The position numbers were made by a program, and so were the translations under genes. Positions 1 through 17,079 of a stretch of DNA of 64,000 nt are shown in pieces. The notes under the pieces were generated by a model. That model was not told the origin of the DNA and searched no databases. It saw only the letters and a program-made list of their open reading frames with translations. Each line of letters opens with the position of its first letter. Positions within the stretch are counted from its first letter, which is position 1. The stretch is from contig NC_084830.1 of NCBI RefSeq assembly GCF_033115175.1, positions 43,965,409 to 44,029,408 of the forward strand, in the 5' to 3' direction. This DNA comes from Lepus europaeus. Lineage: Eukaryota; Chordata; Mammalia; Lagomorpha; Leporidae.

Positions 1-205
1 GCTGGTTCACTCCTCAAATGGCCACAATAGCCACATTAAAGCTAGGAGCCATGAGCCTCTTCCAGGTCTCCTTCGTGGGTGCAGGAGCCCAAGTACCAGG
101 GCAATTAGCAGAGAGAGATGTATTGGAAGTGGAGCAGCCAGAACTTGAACTGGTGCCATAAAGGTACTGGTGGCTTTACCTGTTACACCATAGCACCGGT
201 TCCTT
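1..205 (-). repeat. CSINE fragment, cut by window edge
   Basis: Reverse-complement C-repeat: it shows the internal GGAGCC and GTCTCC blocks and the reversed 5' end CCATAGCACCGG. It is the last CSINE before about 24 kb without one. Confidence 0.85.
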
Positions 206-444
206 CACTCAATTTTTTGACAAGTCTTAATTTCTGTATTTGCTTCAGATATTATTTTAGGAAGTCACATATCATAAGTATAAGTGGAATCTCCCTTTAA
301 TGTGTACTAGTCCCTAATTTCTTTCTTCTATCTCCTAAAAGGTAATCATGATCTAGACTTTGGTGTTTATTATTTCCAAGAACATTTCATACTTTCATTA
401 TATTTATATAAACTCCATATCATCTCTTCAAACTTCACAGGAAT

Positions 445-735
445 AACTTGCACTTGTCTTTCTGTAACTTGTTTTATTTACATACAACATTATGTGCTTG
501 AGATGAATCTATACTGATACATGTTGTGTAGTCCGGTCATTTTAACCACTCTCTAGTACATCATTTACATGCACATACATACATGATTTATATAACCATT
601 CTCTTTTTGGTGGACATTTATGTTCTTTTGAGTTTTTTTTCCATTATAAGCAACAGTTCAGAAAATATCCTCTTCTGTGTCTGTGCAGATGTACTTGAAT
701 ATCTCTAGTGGAATCATGGGGTTGAAGGGATGTTT
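445..735 (-). repeat. Old L1 3' fragment
   Basis: Resembles the antisense of an L1M 3' region: TGGTGGACATTTATGTTC, then AAGCAACAG, then GTGGAATCATGGGGTTGAAG. It is heavily diverged. Confidence 0.5.
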
Positions 736-2490
736 TCAGTTTCGCTAGTCCCGGTCACAGTATTTGACTGGCTTGCTCATATTCTTACTGAAACGGTTGG
801 TCAAGTTATTTCTTCTATTCCTTTGGCCTGGGCAGGAAATGAAGCGTTAATCCAGTTGACAAGTGCATCATCCTTTCATTTCCAAACTTTCTCTGAACAG
901 ATAGAAATGGGGCAGAATCATTTTAGAAGTCAAGAAGATTAACAAAGTAAGGAGCTTTCAGATGGATCTAGATGAGAACCACATAAAAACATGGCAACGT
1001 TCTGTCATCACATTATGATATTTACAACACAGCACTGTCAATATGTGATGTTGCAAAAACACAGTGCCACGTGGTAAATATTGCAGAGGCTTGTGAATAA
1101 GTCCCTCTGAGAGCTCACGACTCTGTGTGACCCAGTTCACAAACAAAATGATTTTTAGGACAGAGGAGCACTGACTTTTAAGAATAAGATTATGGGAAAT
1201 GTTGAATTCTGACCCATGATAACAACTGAACTACTGTTTTAATTCTATCCTCAAGTAGGCAAAGTGTCTATTGGTTTAACTGGGTGTTCCAAAGGCTCTA
1301 TCTTGTGCAATTTGTTTACCTGTGTATTTCTGGCGGTCATTTGGAAAGGTAGGCTGTGAGAAAGGTTCCTCGGTCTCACTCTGCAATTAAACAATTACTG
1401 TTTCCTGATTTAATAAATACTAAAGTATAAAGACTATATGAGAGCATTTGTATTATCTACTTAATGTAGTTTCTTTTTCCTAGTTTAATTGTCTTACTTA
1501 GATAAAAGATATAGGGCATGAACAGTCCAGTTTCACTGGGAAGTTTACCTTGGTAAAAAGACAGGAGCTATTACATTCTATCTTGTCAATGATCCGTGGA
1601 TAATGGGTCACCAGGGGATTTAAGAACTGTATCTTTCAGTTCTTGCCAGGGAGGTATATCAATGTGCACTGATGTGAACCATAATATGACACACCTTGAA
1701 GAGTCCGCAAAACCCTTCAGGCACTCTCTCAGCTGCCTTCACAAAGATAGGGGACTAAAGGTTGCCAGTTAAGGGCGGTGTTTTGTAAATAATTGTAGTA
1801 ACAGAATGGTTTTCCTATTTCTCCATGTTAAATTCTAATGATTGATTATTAATTCTCAAGTTTAAATGTCCTTAGTTTATTTTTTCCCATTATATTAGGA
1901 ACAATCTATTTATACTCCCTGGGAAAAATAAACCAAATATATATTGTTTTACTGTTAAATGGGTCAGAAATGGGGTGGTGGAACAAGTTGCAAAATAGTA
2001 TGATCCTATTTGTGTGTGTGTGTGTGTATGTTTAAGTATACACTTCTATCTGTATCTGCATAGCAAAACATCTAGAAACACATACCAAAAATATTAACAG
2101 TGGCCGCACCTGGGGATAGGCATTGAGGGGGTTCATCTGTAGAGGGTGAGAGCAGGGATAAAGAGATTCACGTTTTACAAATGCATTTCTATGAGTATAT
2201 GGTTGACTTTTTTTTTTTTTTACAATAAGCATGATTGTTTTTATCCCATGAAAAAATACATTTACTTTTCAGTGTAAAACATCACTTCCAATCAAGTCTT
2301 GAGAGTTGTAAACTTTTGGTAGTTTTAATAAAAAATGAGTTCATGTTTATTTTTATTGAATTCATATTTTTATGGGACAGAAGTGACATAATTTCTTGAT
2401 ATTTTCTTGCTTTTGTGAAGTCAAACATACTTTACTGAAAATGCACTTAGTCCTTAGTGAGACAAGAAATCTTACAATATAGAGGCCTTA
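736..2490. other. Intergenic, nothing recognised
   Basis: AT-rich unique DNA with a short (TG)n at 2011-2027 and a T-run at about 2209-2221. The short ORFs have no family features. Confidence 0.5.
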
Positions 2491-2494
2491 CAAA

Positions 2495-2565
2495 TTATGT
2501 AAATTCTCATTTTACAGATGAGAAATTAGAGAGGTTAAAGGTCTTGTCCATACACCTACAGGGTT
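2495..2565 (-). repeat. MIR fragment
   Basis: Matches the reversed MIR core: CATTTTACAGATGAGAAA followed by GAGAGGTTAAAGGTCTTG. Confidence 0.6.
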
Positions 2566-3189
2566 TAAAAAAATTAAGTTCATATTCTCATTTCATTTCA
2601 TGGTCATAGCTGTATTACAAAATGGCCTCCCTGCTCTGAAATCTTAGTATGATAATAATAATATAAAGAATCTAAAAAGCAATTTAGATTAGCTCTGATC
2701 TGAAAACCAGCATAATGTATCCACACCACAATACACAAGATATTTCTTAGGCAAATTAATAATCATATAGAAATGAATTAGGAAGTCATTTGGTGACAAC
2801 AGTACAATAAGCAAGTTGAAAATTAATTTTACTCTCTGTAATTTTCTCATTTTAATCAATTATTTCATTCCCTCTCTCTTCTTCTGTCTTTTTAAATTAG
2901 TGAGTAAATTAAGAGAACAATAAAGAATAAAGATATAAAGTTTCAAAACCTGAAATATCTATTAACATAAAAAAGAAAAATTAAAATCTGGGACAACAAC
3001 AGTAGAAAAGCAAAGTCGGAGGGAGAGACTGTGGAAGAGCAGTAAGAATCAAAGCAGAGGAAAGTTTGACAACTTCAAGGACAGTGAGTAAATAAGTAAA
3101 GAAAAGTGGGTTGAGATTTGTTTTATGTTTATTATGGTAAGCACATAGTGAATGGCTGATGGATAAGATAAAGGGAATGATGGTGTCAA

Positions 3190-3375
3190 AGGCTAACGCA
3201 GAAGTTCTCAGTCTCTAATACACATAAGAACTACCTGAAGTGTTTGTTTAAAATACAGAGCCCTTTAGTCTTTATTGCCAGAAATTCCAATTCACCCACT
3301 GCATTAAGGGAGGGCCTAGAAATAAGTACCTTGGGTAATTCAAATGCTTACCACTAGAATTATTGAAACTCTTCA
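3190..3375. repeat. MER5/MER58-like hAT-Charlie relic
   Basis: Begins AGAAGTTCTCAGTCTCTAAT and continues CATAAGAACTACCTGAAG, matching the start of MER5-type non-autonomous DNA transposons; later parts are decayed. Confidence 0.5.
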
Positions 3376-4009
3376 AAGGGGGAAAACAGAACCTGGATGA
3401 AGAAACCTGGAAAAGAGGAGAAAAATAAAAGGAAAAGGAGACCTGAATGGAAATCAAGGAAGAAAGGGAAACTAGAATTGGAGGAATGATTTAGAAGAAG
3501 CACAAGGGTTTCTGTGGGTGTGTGTGAAGAGAGACAAGCAAAGACTGGTCAGAGGTAATAAATCAAGATAAAGGAATAAAAAGAAAAACACTGAGCAAAT
3601 TAAGACTTTATCTCAGACTTTAAAAATAACACTTATCATCTCTTTCCTTTACAAATGTAATATGTACTCATGGTCAAAGAGTTAAAAATAAGAAAATGAG
3701 AAGAAAAAGATATCTTAATTTGTCACTCATGTACAGCTGCTGTTAACATTTTGCTATATTTTCTGCTGGTTTTTGTTTCTGGAGGCTTTTGTTTGTTTTA
3801 TATAGTTGATATAATGTTCATATAACATTAAATATCTTGTATCTAACATCAGCACCTCCTAAATTAAGATTATTAATGGAAATATTTTAACGTCTGCCTG
3901 ATATTAACAATAGTCAGTTTTCATTCCCTGCTAACAGAACTCAGGGTTCTTCAGGTAGTCAAGGGTTTCAAGGAAGGCTGCCTCCATTTCCAGGCATGGA
4001 AGGTGATTT

Positions 4010-4445
4010 TTCTGTTGTTTAAGTCAATCATGGTATAATTCTTTTCCCCTTGGTCAGTCAGAGAAAAGGGCAAGTGACTCGCTTCTGGTCAATAAGTTAT
4101 AAGGGCAAGTATACAGGTTGGATTTGTGGGACAGATTCTTAGTTCTTAAAAACTGATGCAAGGAAAAGATAACCCCTTTTTCTGCCTGAGGAATGTGTGT
4201 GAGGAGGCAGTGGTGGAGCTGGTGCTTGGAGCTGTTGCAGCCATCTTGTGGCCATGAAGGGAGCTGAGTCTACAAACTAAGAAGAGAACAGAAAAATGGG
4301 ACGATCTGGGTCCTAGATGACCTCATCTCTCGAAATAATTGTGCATCAGTGGACCCTACCTTAAGATGTCAATAAATCCCCTATCGTGCAAGCCCTGTTT
4401 AATTGGAATTTCTTTTCTTAAAGTAGGAAGCATCCTAACATCTAT
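4010..4445 (+). repeat. Ancient interspersed repeat, family uncertain
   Basis: Contains TTTTCCCCTTGGTCAGTC, GCAGCCATCTTGTGGCCATG and a 3' part with TCAATAAATCCCCT and GCATCCTAACA, all typical of one old mammalian repeat (LTR-like). I cannot name the subfamily without a library. Confidence 0.45.
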
Positions 4446-7400
4446 AGCATTAAAATTTACTTAACAAGTTTCCTCTTGTGGGCTATTTAGTTTGCTTACA
4501 TTTTTTCATTGTCAGTCTTTGCCTTGGATAGTTTCAAGAAAAAAATTACATAGCTTAGGTAATTAAGTAACATGTTCAGGGGAAAAACTCAACAAGCAAA
4601 AAAAAAAAAAAAAGCAGGAATGAACTTGAAATATCTCAGGTCATCAAAGCTGAATCATTCTGAATCTCCACTCCCTTTATTGCTCATTGCTGTCAGCAGA
4701 GGTGTTATCAGTGGCAAGTTACATTTTAGGAGGAAAAATTGAGAAATACAGTCTCTATACAAGACTCGAATGAAGGTGAACACAAATAATCCTCCTAAAT
4801 ACAAAAGCCGTTCCTGTTTGCAAAGTGTTATATGATTTCATCATGTCTATCTTTCCTTATTAAAATACAAAAGGCAGTCCTTTGTGCCAATATCTTCTTG
4901 TATTAAAATTTGCTATAGATTCCACACAGTGTTTAATCCAAATGAATCTGCTCTGTCTTGTTGATAGTCTTCCACAACTAGCATTTCTCAAATGCCTTCC
5001 ATGAATAGGCAGCTCCTCTGCAATCAAAGCCGGGGCAAGGGTATCTGATTGAACAGTATTTAAGTGAAGAGATCTAAGTGTCTATGGTAACATCTGACAA
5101 ATGAGCAGAAGAAAATCCTGGTAACTTCCTTGTATTCCATCACTAACAGTAGTTGGGCCTATTTTACAATTTGGATTAGTTGGATGCTTAAACTATTTCG
5201 TTGTCTTGGAGTCAAGTTTAGAAAGGCCTCCTTACATAAAAGGAAATGTGCCTGCACCCAACAGCAATGTTAATGACTACAATTAGAGAGCATCATTGCT
5301 ACAAGGACCTGCATTTCAACATGTGCATTAATAAGAGCACCTAACACACATTTGTAATTCTACATTAATGACTGATTACTATGAAATTCATTTTTAGAAA
5401 TTATTTTTAAAGCTCCCACAGAGATGACAAAACACAATGATAGTCACAGCTCAGGACTCACATCTAACTGTTGTTCATGAAGTTCTTCAGCACTGTGGTT
5501 ATGACTCGTGATACTGCCTGGCCCTGGTCTCTTGCCAGGAGTATTGATTCATAAGTTGACTATGATAGGGGGGTGTAAGGAAAACACAGGCTAATCTAAA
5601 ACTCAAATAATGATTCTTCTCTGAACCACGAAAACCAGCAGGTCAGTTTCCTAAGTACAAGATGTCATTTTCCCTAGGATGTCTCATAAGTTTGTTTCAT
5701 GTAGGATTCATTTCCTGTAAACTTGGCATTCTGAAGAAGAAAACAAAACCCAGAATTTGGAGAGGAACCCACTGTTCAAAAGTTCACCTGAGAGCATGAA
5801 AAATATGTGGGAAGAGTCAACTCTGATAGAAGCTAGATCCTTTGGGAATCTACATGGACAGACCTGGATTTAAGAATATAAATTGAGGGGTTTCTGTGGC
5901 AGTAATTCCTACCACAGGAGTCAAGATTCCAAAAATGTGTCACTAGATATCAAAAAGCAGAAACTGATCATGAAAATCAGTGGAAACCAGGATAGGGGCT
6001 TGGCACATGAAGAGCCCATCCAAGCAATTATTGAATTAATGAATAGATGAATTAACTTTAATTTTTGAAATAGTGTGAGTATGGCAAGGGAAGCTGCTTT
6101 CTCCACTTTCCCCTCTTTTTTCTTTTTCACTTCTGATCCTCCCTGCCCTGCCACACACACAAATCAAACAAATAGAGAGGAACAGCGTTCTGGTTACACC
6201 TATCTACATATCCCTGTGGCAGGGACTTCAAGGATATGCCTGCAGCTTGATAGTGAGCAAGGGTCAGTCTTTGATAATTCGACTGAACCTTATGCCATCA
6301 AACTGTGGCGCTTGAAGTCAGTGGGGGTGGGTGGGGCCGTGAGACTGACTACACAGAAAGAGCCTGCGGGATTAGGGGGCTCTGGGACAGTCAATATATA
6401 ACCCTGTCCTAAAGTATTCAAATCTTCTGTATGAAGGCAGGCAGGATTTTGAGAGAGTAGGGGTAGGGAGGTCACTGAGTTAATTCTGTACAAACAAAGA
6501 AAACAAACAACTGTTTCATTCTTCTAAGAACCACACACACGCACGCCAGGCTCCATCCCTGCCCCTTCTCGGTAGTGAAACCCTAGGGCTCAGCCCTGGC
6601 TGGAGAATGCGCTGGTGTGAGCATTAGGCACTTACACCATGAGGACGCTTTGCTGGAGAGACTTGATCTTCCGGGAGAAGCAGAAGTGACTTCAGCCAGT
6701 TCCCTTGAGAACAGGATTAAGCAGTGAATTGGAATAATTTTTGAAACCTCCTAGTACATACCTTTCTGGAAGATTCTAAAGTACAAACATAGGACATGTT
6801 GTCTGGTATTATTCTGAAGGTGAGATATGCTATCCACTCATAAATATACAAATTTTTAAAAAATCTGATAATAATTCATTCACCCTGTTGTTTGGTATTA
6901 AAGAATTTGTGAGAATCTACTGGGTCACAGGGCCAAAGTTTCCTCTGCTGTTCCCTCTTTAACTTCAGTCATTTTCTTTCCAGTCTCTCCATATCACACC
7001 CATCTCTCTCTATCCAGAGCCTTCTATGCAAATCCTACACTACACTTCACTGTGGCCATTATACTGATGTCAAATCCCCCAGGAACCATTCGGGAAAGGC
7101 TGGAATGCCTCAGCAGGTGCTTAAATATTCTGTACATGGAGAAACCTGCGCTCCTGGCATTTTCCCAGGGACCAAAGACCACCCAGTGATGGCGACTCCA
7201 CACTGGTGACCTAACTCAGCTTTGCAGAGAAGTCCTAGTCCTCCAAGGATCTCCACCCTTGGAAAGAAATATTTTTTTTTTCTTAATAGTTTCTCTTTTT
7301 TTCCTCTTCTCCCCCATCTTCTTGAAAGCTGTATCTTCCTGCACTCTTCTCCAGTAGAATTTTAGACTTCTCCCCTGAAGGCAGGATAAGGTCTGTCTAC

Positions 7401-7884
7401 AGTGATAAATCAGAGAGATCAAAGTCTGATGGTAAGAGAAGTTGCCCATCATAAACTTTGACAATGGGTCAAGGACTTTTTTTAAAAAATGAAGTGGCAA
7501 GAAGCTCCCTTCTCTTCCTTTGCTGCATGCTACTTGCCAGCCTGGCTTTTCCAGCCTCTTATTAACCATGATCAGTGTATCACTTTTATCTGGGGGAATA
7601 ATACACAAAGAATTGGAATAAAAGGGGATACGTACGACCTGAGGAGTATCAATTTTAATGTCTTTGAAAAACAAAGAGACAGCACCACTGTCCAATTCTA
7701 AATGCCACGGTCAAATAGGGAAGGGCTGGAGTTTCAGTAAGAGAGCCGTGAGAAGTCTTCTCTTTAAAAGTTAGGAACAAAGAATACCCCCTCAGCATCG
7801 GGATTTTTAGAGACAGCCCAGCCTTCCAGAATCCAAAGGGAAAACAGAAGTTAACTTAGCAAGACACTGGGGCAGGAGTGTTGA
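4446..7884. other. OSR2 downstream intergenic DNA
   Basis: No gene supported. Repeats are scarce apart from an A-run at about 4600-4615. The longest frame (159 codons, minus, 7216-7695) shows no domain. Conserved enhancers could lie here but cannot be told from one genome. Confidence 0.45.
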
Positions 7885-7902
7885 AACCAAACAAGGAAAA
7901 GT

Positions 7903-7908
7903 TTTATT
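7903..7908 (-). terminator. OSR2: OSR2 poly(A) signal AATAAA
   Basis: Minus-strand AATAAA about 320 nt after the stop codon, followed within 10-20 nt by a GT-rich stretch (CCTTGTTTGGTTT) typical of a downstream cleavage element. It is the first canonical hexamer I see after the stop codon. Confidence 0.75.
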
Positions 7909-8224
7909 TTGAAAATACAGTCCTTAAAGATAAACTTGGTTTCCATTTTCCATTATCTAGGTGCATCCCACAAGATACAAACACGAACAAAACAACAAAA
8001 CAAAAGACCCACGACAATATGTACAGAGCTCTAAAATGAGCTGTGAATATCTACAGGTGAAGGGACGCAGTGCGTGGCTTGCTACAGTTCTCAGTCCTCC
8101 AGAAGAGTTCCCTCCTTGGAGCTGCAGGTGCGGCTGCAGCCGGGGAAGAGCTGGGGTCAGTGAAGGGTTGGGGAGTTGCGCATGGGGAGGGGAGCGGCGC
8201 GCCCGGGCCGGAGCCGGGGCTCTT

Positions 8225-12520
<4,296 letters not shown>

Positions 12521-14776
12521 ACTGCGCCCGAATTCTCTTCTCCAATCGTTGTGAGGTGTGGCCCGTGGCTGTACTGGAGGGTAGTTCGAGGGGGCTGCGC
12601 TAATGACACCGCGAGATGGCAAGACCGAAACTGGCTGTCTCCGTGGGGCCCACACCTTCCTCCTCCGTTTGGAACGACTGGGAGACAGGGATTTATTAAC
12701 GAACCGCTTCTGCCTGGTGGTATGCAGTCTGGGAGCTCAGGCTGGGAGTTAATGAGAGGTGTGTTAACAGAGGGTCTCAGTCAGACCATTCAACCGAATC
12801 AGTAAACCCCCATTAGCAGGAAACTTTCCCACCACAAATCATGATGCATTTGTGTTCAGCGGCAACCCTCAAGCCCTCTCTCCTGGCGAGGTAGGAAAAG
12901 AAGATTCTGTTAACATCGCTGGTAACCCATCTGAAAATTTCTCCTCCGATTAAGAACCATAAATTCCACATTCATTTGATTCTCTTTGCATAATGAGGAT
13001 ATTCCAGAAATTCAAAATATTATTTTCCCTTAGTGTTGAAAAGCAATCTCTCTCCCATAGAGAGGAAACCGAAATTATTATTTGGGTGTATTCCCAGACG
13101 AGATTTCTTATAAATACTGGAGGCAGAAGCCCAACTCTCACCACGGGAAGTGTGCACTGGGGTGTGCGTGTAGGAGGGGAGTGTTGTCGACTGATAGATA
13201 TCACCACCATGACTTGGATTCCAAGGTCACAGAGTGAGCTTTGCCATAAAGGTTACATTAATTCTCCAGTAGAGTTGAGTGCCATGTTCCTTCCTTTTCC
13301 CCTGAACGGTTTATGATACAAGAGTTAGTGACTATTCTAATTCCGCATCACGTTGGCACAAAAGTGCATGTCACAGAATTGTTCACTTTACTTTTCAGAG
13401 CAAATGGCTTCTTCAGGGACGAACAGCAAACCAGGGGCGCCTTCTGAAACCCTTTCACAAACCGAGCTGCCCTAAGCAGCGGCCCAATGCTTTGGCCATA
13501 CATAATTAGGGAGTTTAGATTTACATGCTGCCCGTTTAGCTGCTGGAAATGTCTGTCCAAAGATGTTTGCAGTCAGTGCAGACATCTAAACTACTTTCGT
13601 TTTGTCCACAGATGAGCCATGGAGTTCCCACCCTGGGTTCCTGGTAAGACGCTCATTCCTGCCCTTCACTGCTCCTCCATCCCATTCCTGGGACCACTGG
13701 TTACTCTTAATCTTGCAAGAAAGAGAACTTAAACCATGGAAAAGGCATACATAATGTCGGTGGAGCTGGGGCTACTTTTCTGTCATCAGCTTCCTTCACA
13801 AGGATTTCCAGGCACCGACATGAGTTTTGTGAGGTCCACTGGCTGTCAACACGGGAGATGTCTACATACTAATTTCAGTTCAGGGAAGTTTTCAAACCAC
13901 GGGAGGGAAAAAGGTAGCACGGTAACTTGATAAGGAGTTTCCCTCTTTGGAAATGGTGTTATTACACTGAATTATCTAAAAATAATTCACAGGCAGGGAT
14001 CATCTGCTGAAACTTGTGCATGGGTACCTGAGAGAAGTGGCTGATGGATCAGTAGGCTTACAAAATTCAGCCCAAACCACAATAGAATTTTAAGTAAATG
14101 GAAAAGCAATAGTCTAAGGCAATCTTAGATCATTGGGGGGCGGGGGTGGAGAGGGGAGAGGTTGCAGACTGGAGGTTCCTGCCCCTTCACAGCGCCTCTG
14201 CCTTCCCGAGGAGTTAATTAAATTAAGATGCCTTCCGCAGAATCTGGGTTCTGTTTCTCTCTGTTCTCTCGCTGCCCCTGCGTGAGTAATTTTCTCGTTC
14301 TGCTCAGGGCTGTAGTTCCTTTAGCAGAGAAAGTAGCCGTCTGCGCCGCTTTGCTCCGGGGAGCCCCGGCCCTCTTTTGTCTTCTACTAACAGGTAAAGG
14401 AGACACCGCCGGCGCTCCCTCCGCAAACACCTTTTCCTCCCTCGTTCTTACAACCGCAACTCCCTTTTTCGGTGGCTATTTGTCGCGAGCCAAATGTTTT
14501 TAAGCCCCTGCGGAGTCTGCCTTCTGTCTCCTCCGCTGGGACTGAAGAGTGGAAGGAAAATCAGAAAGCCAGCAGGCGGTTGGAGAATTAACCTAGCACT
14601 GAACTATTTCCCCCTTGAAACGTGCCTGCAGCTGCGCGGGCCAGGCGGGCACGGCGCGTCCAGGCCCCTCGCGCTGCGCTGCCGCTGCTGTTCCGGGACA
14701 GGTCCACTCGGGTGTCCTAGGGCGGGGACAGAAACTCCATGGGGTTGTGGGTTTGATCTCAGCCAAAGTCGATCGG

Positions 14777-14784
14777 CTTTTATA
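14777..14784 (-). promoter_or_regulatory. TATA-like box, possible alternative OSR2 promoter
   Basis: TATAAAAG on the minus strand, a near-perfect TATA box, about 300 bp downstream of the donor of candidate exon 1. It could start a shorter transcript near 14750, but I see only weak splice donors in the next few hundred bases (for example near 14592). Confidence 0.25.
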
Positions 14785-15077
14785 AGTAAGTCTTTCCTGA
14801 TTAAATGTCCCCCAAACAGAACTAGAGAAATAGCACCTACGTGTGTGTGTGTGTGTGTGTGTGTGGTTTGGGTGTTAGCTGGAAGTCGCTTCCCAGGGAT
14901 CCGAGGAAGTGAGCACAATGCCCCAGGATCTCATCCGTACGATTTCTTTTCACAGTGTCTGAACTTGCGGCAACGCCAGACCGAGAACCTGAGCGCCCCC
15001 TGCAAACCCCAAGCCCTTCCCTCCTTCCCGGGAGCCGCAGGGGTCCGTTGCAGACCCTTCCCAGAGCAGACACTCAC

Positions 15078-15265
15078 CTCCGGCAGAAAAATCTGCCTGG
15101 GAAGCCCCGCTCAGACCAGGTCCCGGCTGCGAGGCGCAAGGCTTGGAAAGGTCATCGGGTCCACGCCGGACAAACTTCTTCCCGGCGGAGTCCCGGGAGC
15201 CGTGGACATGATCTGGAGGACGGACGGCGGGCAGCGAAAGCGAGAGTGGATCCTCGTTTTCGTCG
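15078..15265 (-). other. OSR2: OSR2 candidate non-coding exon 1
   Basis: On the minus strand a very strong donor, CCGGAG followed by GTGAGTG, lies at 15078/15077. From it to the inferred exon 2 acceptor is a 4.04-kb intron, close to the intron 1 span I recall for human OSR2. The whole gene would then span about 7.4 kb. The 5' limit is not visible. A weak TATA-like CTTTATACG at 15280-15287 would place a start near 15255, but the area is CpG-rich and may use dispersed starts. The given upper coordinate is approximate. Confidence 0.6.
15111..15209 (-). other. Upstream ORF in OSR2 exon 1 (32 codons)
   Basis: An ATG at 15207-15209 with A at -3 opens a 32-codon frame that stops at TGA 15111-15113, all inside the candidate first exon. 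A second in-frame ATG is at codon 19. The predicted peptide starts MSTAPGTPPGRSLSG and resembles no family I know. If the exon is real, this uORF precedes the OSR2 start and could reduce its translation. Confidence 0.5.
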
Positions 15266-15599
15266 GCAATGTACGCGGAACGTATAAAGACGCGGGGGTG
15301 CCTGGGGCCGGCGCTCAGCGCTCCCCCGAAACTCCGCGCCCAGGCGAGCCTCTCGTCGCCGACTCCGGGTGAGGTCGGAGCCCGCAGCCTCGCAGGGCCA
15401 TTCCCCTCCAGGAGCGAGCGCGCCGAGCTCCGTCCCCGCCCGCGTCCCACCCCAGGCTGCCCCGGGCCGGGAGTCCCGGGCTTTAGTAGCGGCCCCGCCT
15501 CCCCTCCGGGCGGGCGTCCCGCCGCCGAGCCGGGCCCACTGCGCCCTGGCTCCGCCTCCGCGCCCGGCGCCCGCTAATGGTCCACTCTGTTTACTTGTG

Positions 15600-17079
15600 T
15601 TTGGATAGCAACTGAGTCTTAAAGGCACAGGTTTGCTTGAGGTGTCCCTGTTAGAGAGATGGAGCCCAACGTGACTCAGTTCGAAACTCCCGCGCGAACA
15701 CAACGCCCACCCCCTTCCTTCGTGGTGCCACTTTGCCTTACAGTGTTAGAAACTCGGCGAAGACCCCGCAGAGAAGCCCAAAGGGCATGTTGTGGTTTTA
15801 CTCGGTGCGCGCCCTGGCTTCATTTCCACATCTTAACAAGTTTAACACGACCTTCTTCACAGGGTAAAAGGCAATCAGTTCTAGATTATATCCTCCGGCA
15901 TTTAGCACCCTCCCCTCAATTTTAAACAGTTTTGGACATGCTTTTGGTCAATTAGGACGATATGTGTAGTCTGCTTTTCCCCTGCTGGTTTCAAAACGAA
16001 GTTTGTTTATAAAGGTGACAATTGACTAATTTCGTAATTACTGCAGAGACATGTGGAATGCACCAGAAGAAATTTCTTCCAGTATTTGAGCTTTAATCAG
16101 CGCGTGTATATTTCATACGCAGTTAACCAACCTGGTTAGAATGGGTGGGCATCTGCAACCCATTGGCAAAAAATTAAGTAATCCAACTGCGTTGGGTGAG
16201 CAAGCATCGAGAACCTTTTGGCAGAGATGATCCTGGCTTCTCAAGACGCATACATCTTCATCCCCAGAGAAAACTGAGTCCACCGTTGGAGAAGGGAAGT
16301 TAACCGAATTTGAAGTGCAGTGATAGGTTGTCCAAGTTCTCCCCAACGTTGGGTCAGACGTGAGTAGAACTGCAAAAACGCACCTCGGCCCCTCTGGAAT
16401 AGGCTGGCCGAGTGACAGAAAGAGAACAGCACGCACCCGCTCTAAGCAGCCTCTTTTCGCAGAAAATGTGCGTGAGCAACGCTCTGCAAACCCCCCCCCC
16501 AAAAAAAAAACAAAAAAACAAAAAAAACAAAAAAAAACCGTCCTTCGTCCCAGACGAGTCGCCAGAGGGGACTGGCGTTAGCCCATGGCAAGCCAGCGCT
16601 CAGGGGTGCGGGTCTTCCTGCCAAAAAGGCCATGCACTTTTGAACCGGTTCCACCAAAAGATGGTTTTGGATGAGCCTCCCCAGAGGGCTCTGAAAACCA
16701 TCTCAATCCTGTGGGGGCAGTGGACAAACGCACGTGGAAGGCTGAACACCGCCAAAAGGCGAATGCACGGAGTGGGGAGCCGGGTAGAACCTACAAGGTA
16801 TTATTTTATTAAGATAAAACTCTTTCTATCTTGTTCATGCCGAGGTGGATCGAATTTTTCGTTCTTCTGCTTAACTATAATTCAAGAACAGCAGTTTCCT
16901 CCTTCCTTGTCTTTCCAACTTCTGAAAGAGTAAAAAAAAAAAAAAAAAAGTGAGCATGCAGTGCTTAGCTGCTTCAAGGTAAATTTAACAAACAGCATGG
17001 AAGTAGCTAAGAGTTCGCAGTTGAAAACAAAACAACCGTTTTCCCTGGTGGGGTCCAGAGGGGAGCTTTCATTTTAGCG
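15600..17079. other. Unique non-coding DNA upstream of OSR2
   Basis: No recognisable repeat or gene. The first part (15590-16150) is AT-rich unique sequence of the kind often conserved next to developmental genes. A mixed C-run and A-run tract is at 16492-16547 and an A-run at 16932-16949. Confidence 0.5.

Larger units (their letters stand above)
14590..15600. promoter_or_regulatory. OSR2: CpG-rich OSR2 promoter region
   Basis: CpG-rich block spanning candidate exon 1 and the DNA just upstream of it on the minus strand. It gives way at about 15590 to AT-rich unique sequence (from CTCTGTTTACTTGTG on). This is the most likely OSR2 promoter. Limits are approximate. Confidence 0.55.

Noticed and set aside
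7216..7695. 159-codon minus-strand ORF downstream of OSR2
   Set aside because: No domain, biased Lys/Ser content, no splice or promoter context; it lies beyond the poly(A) signal.
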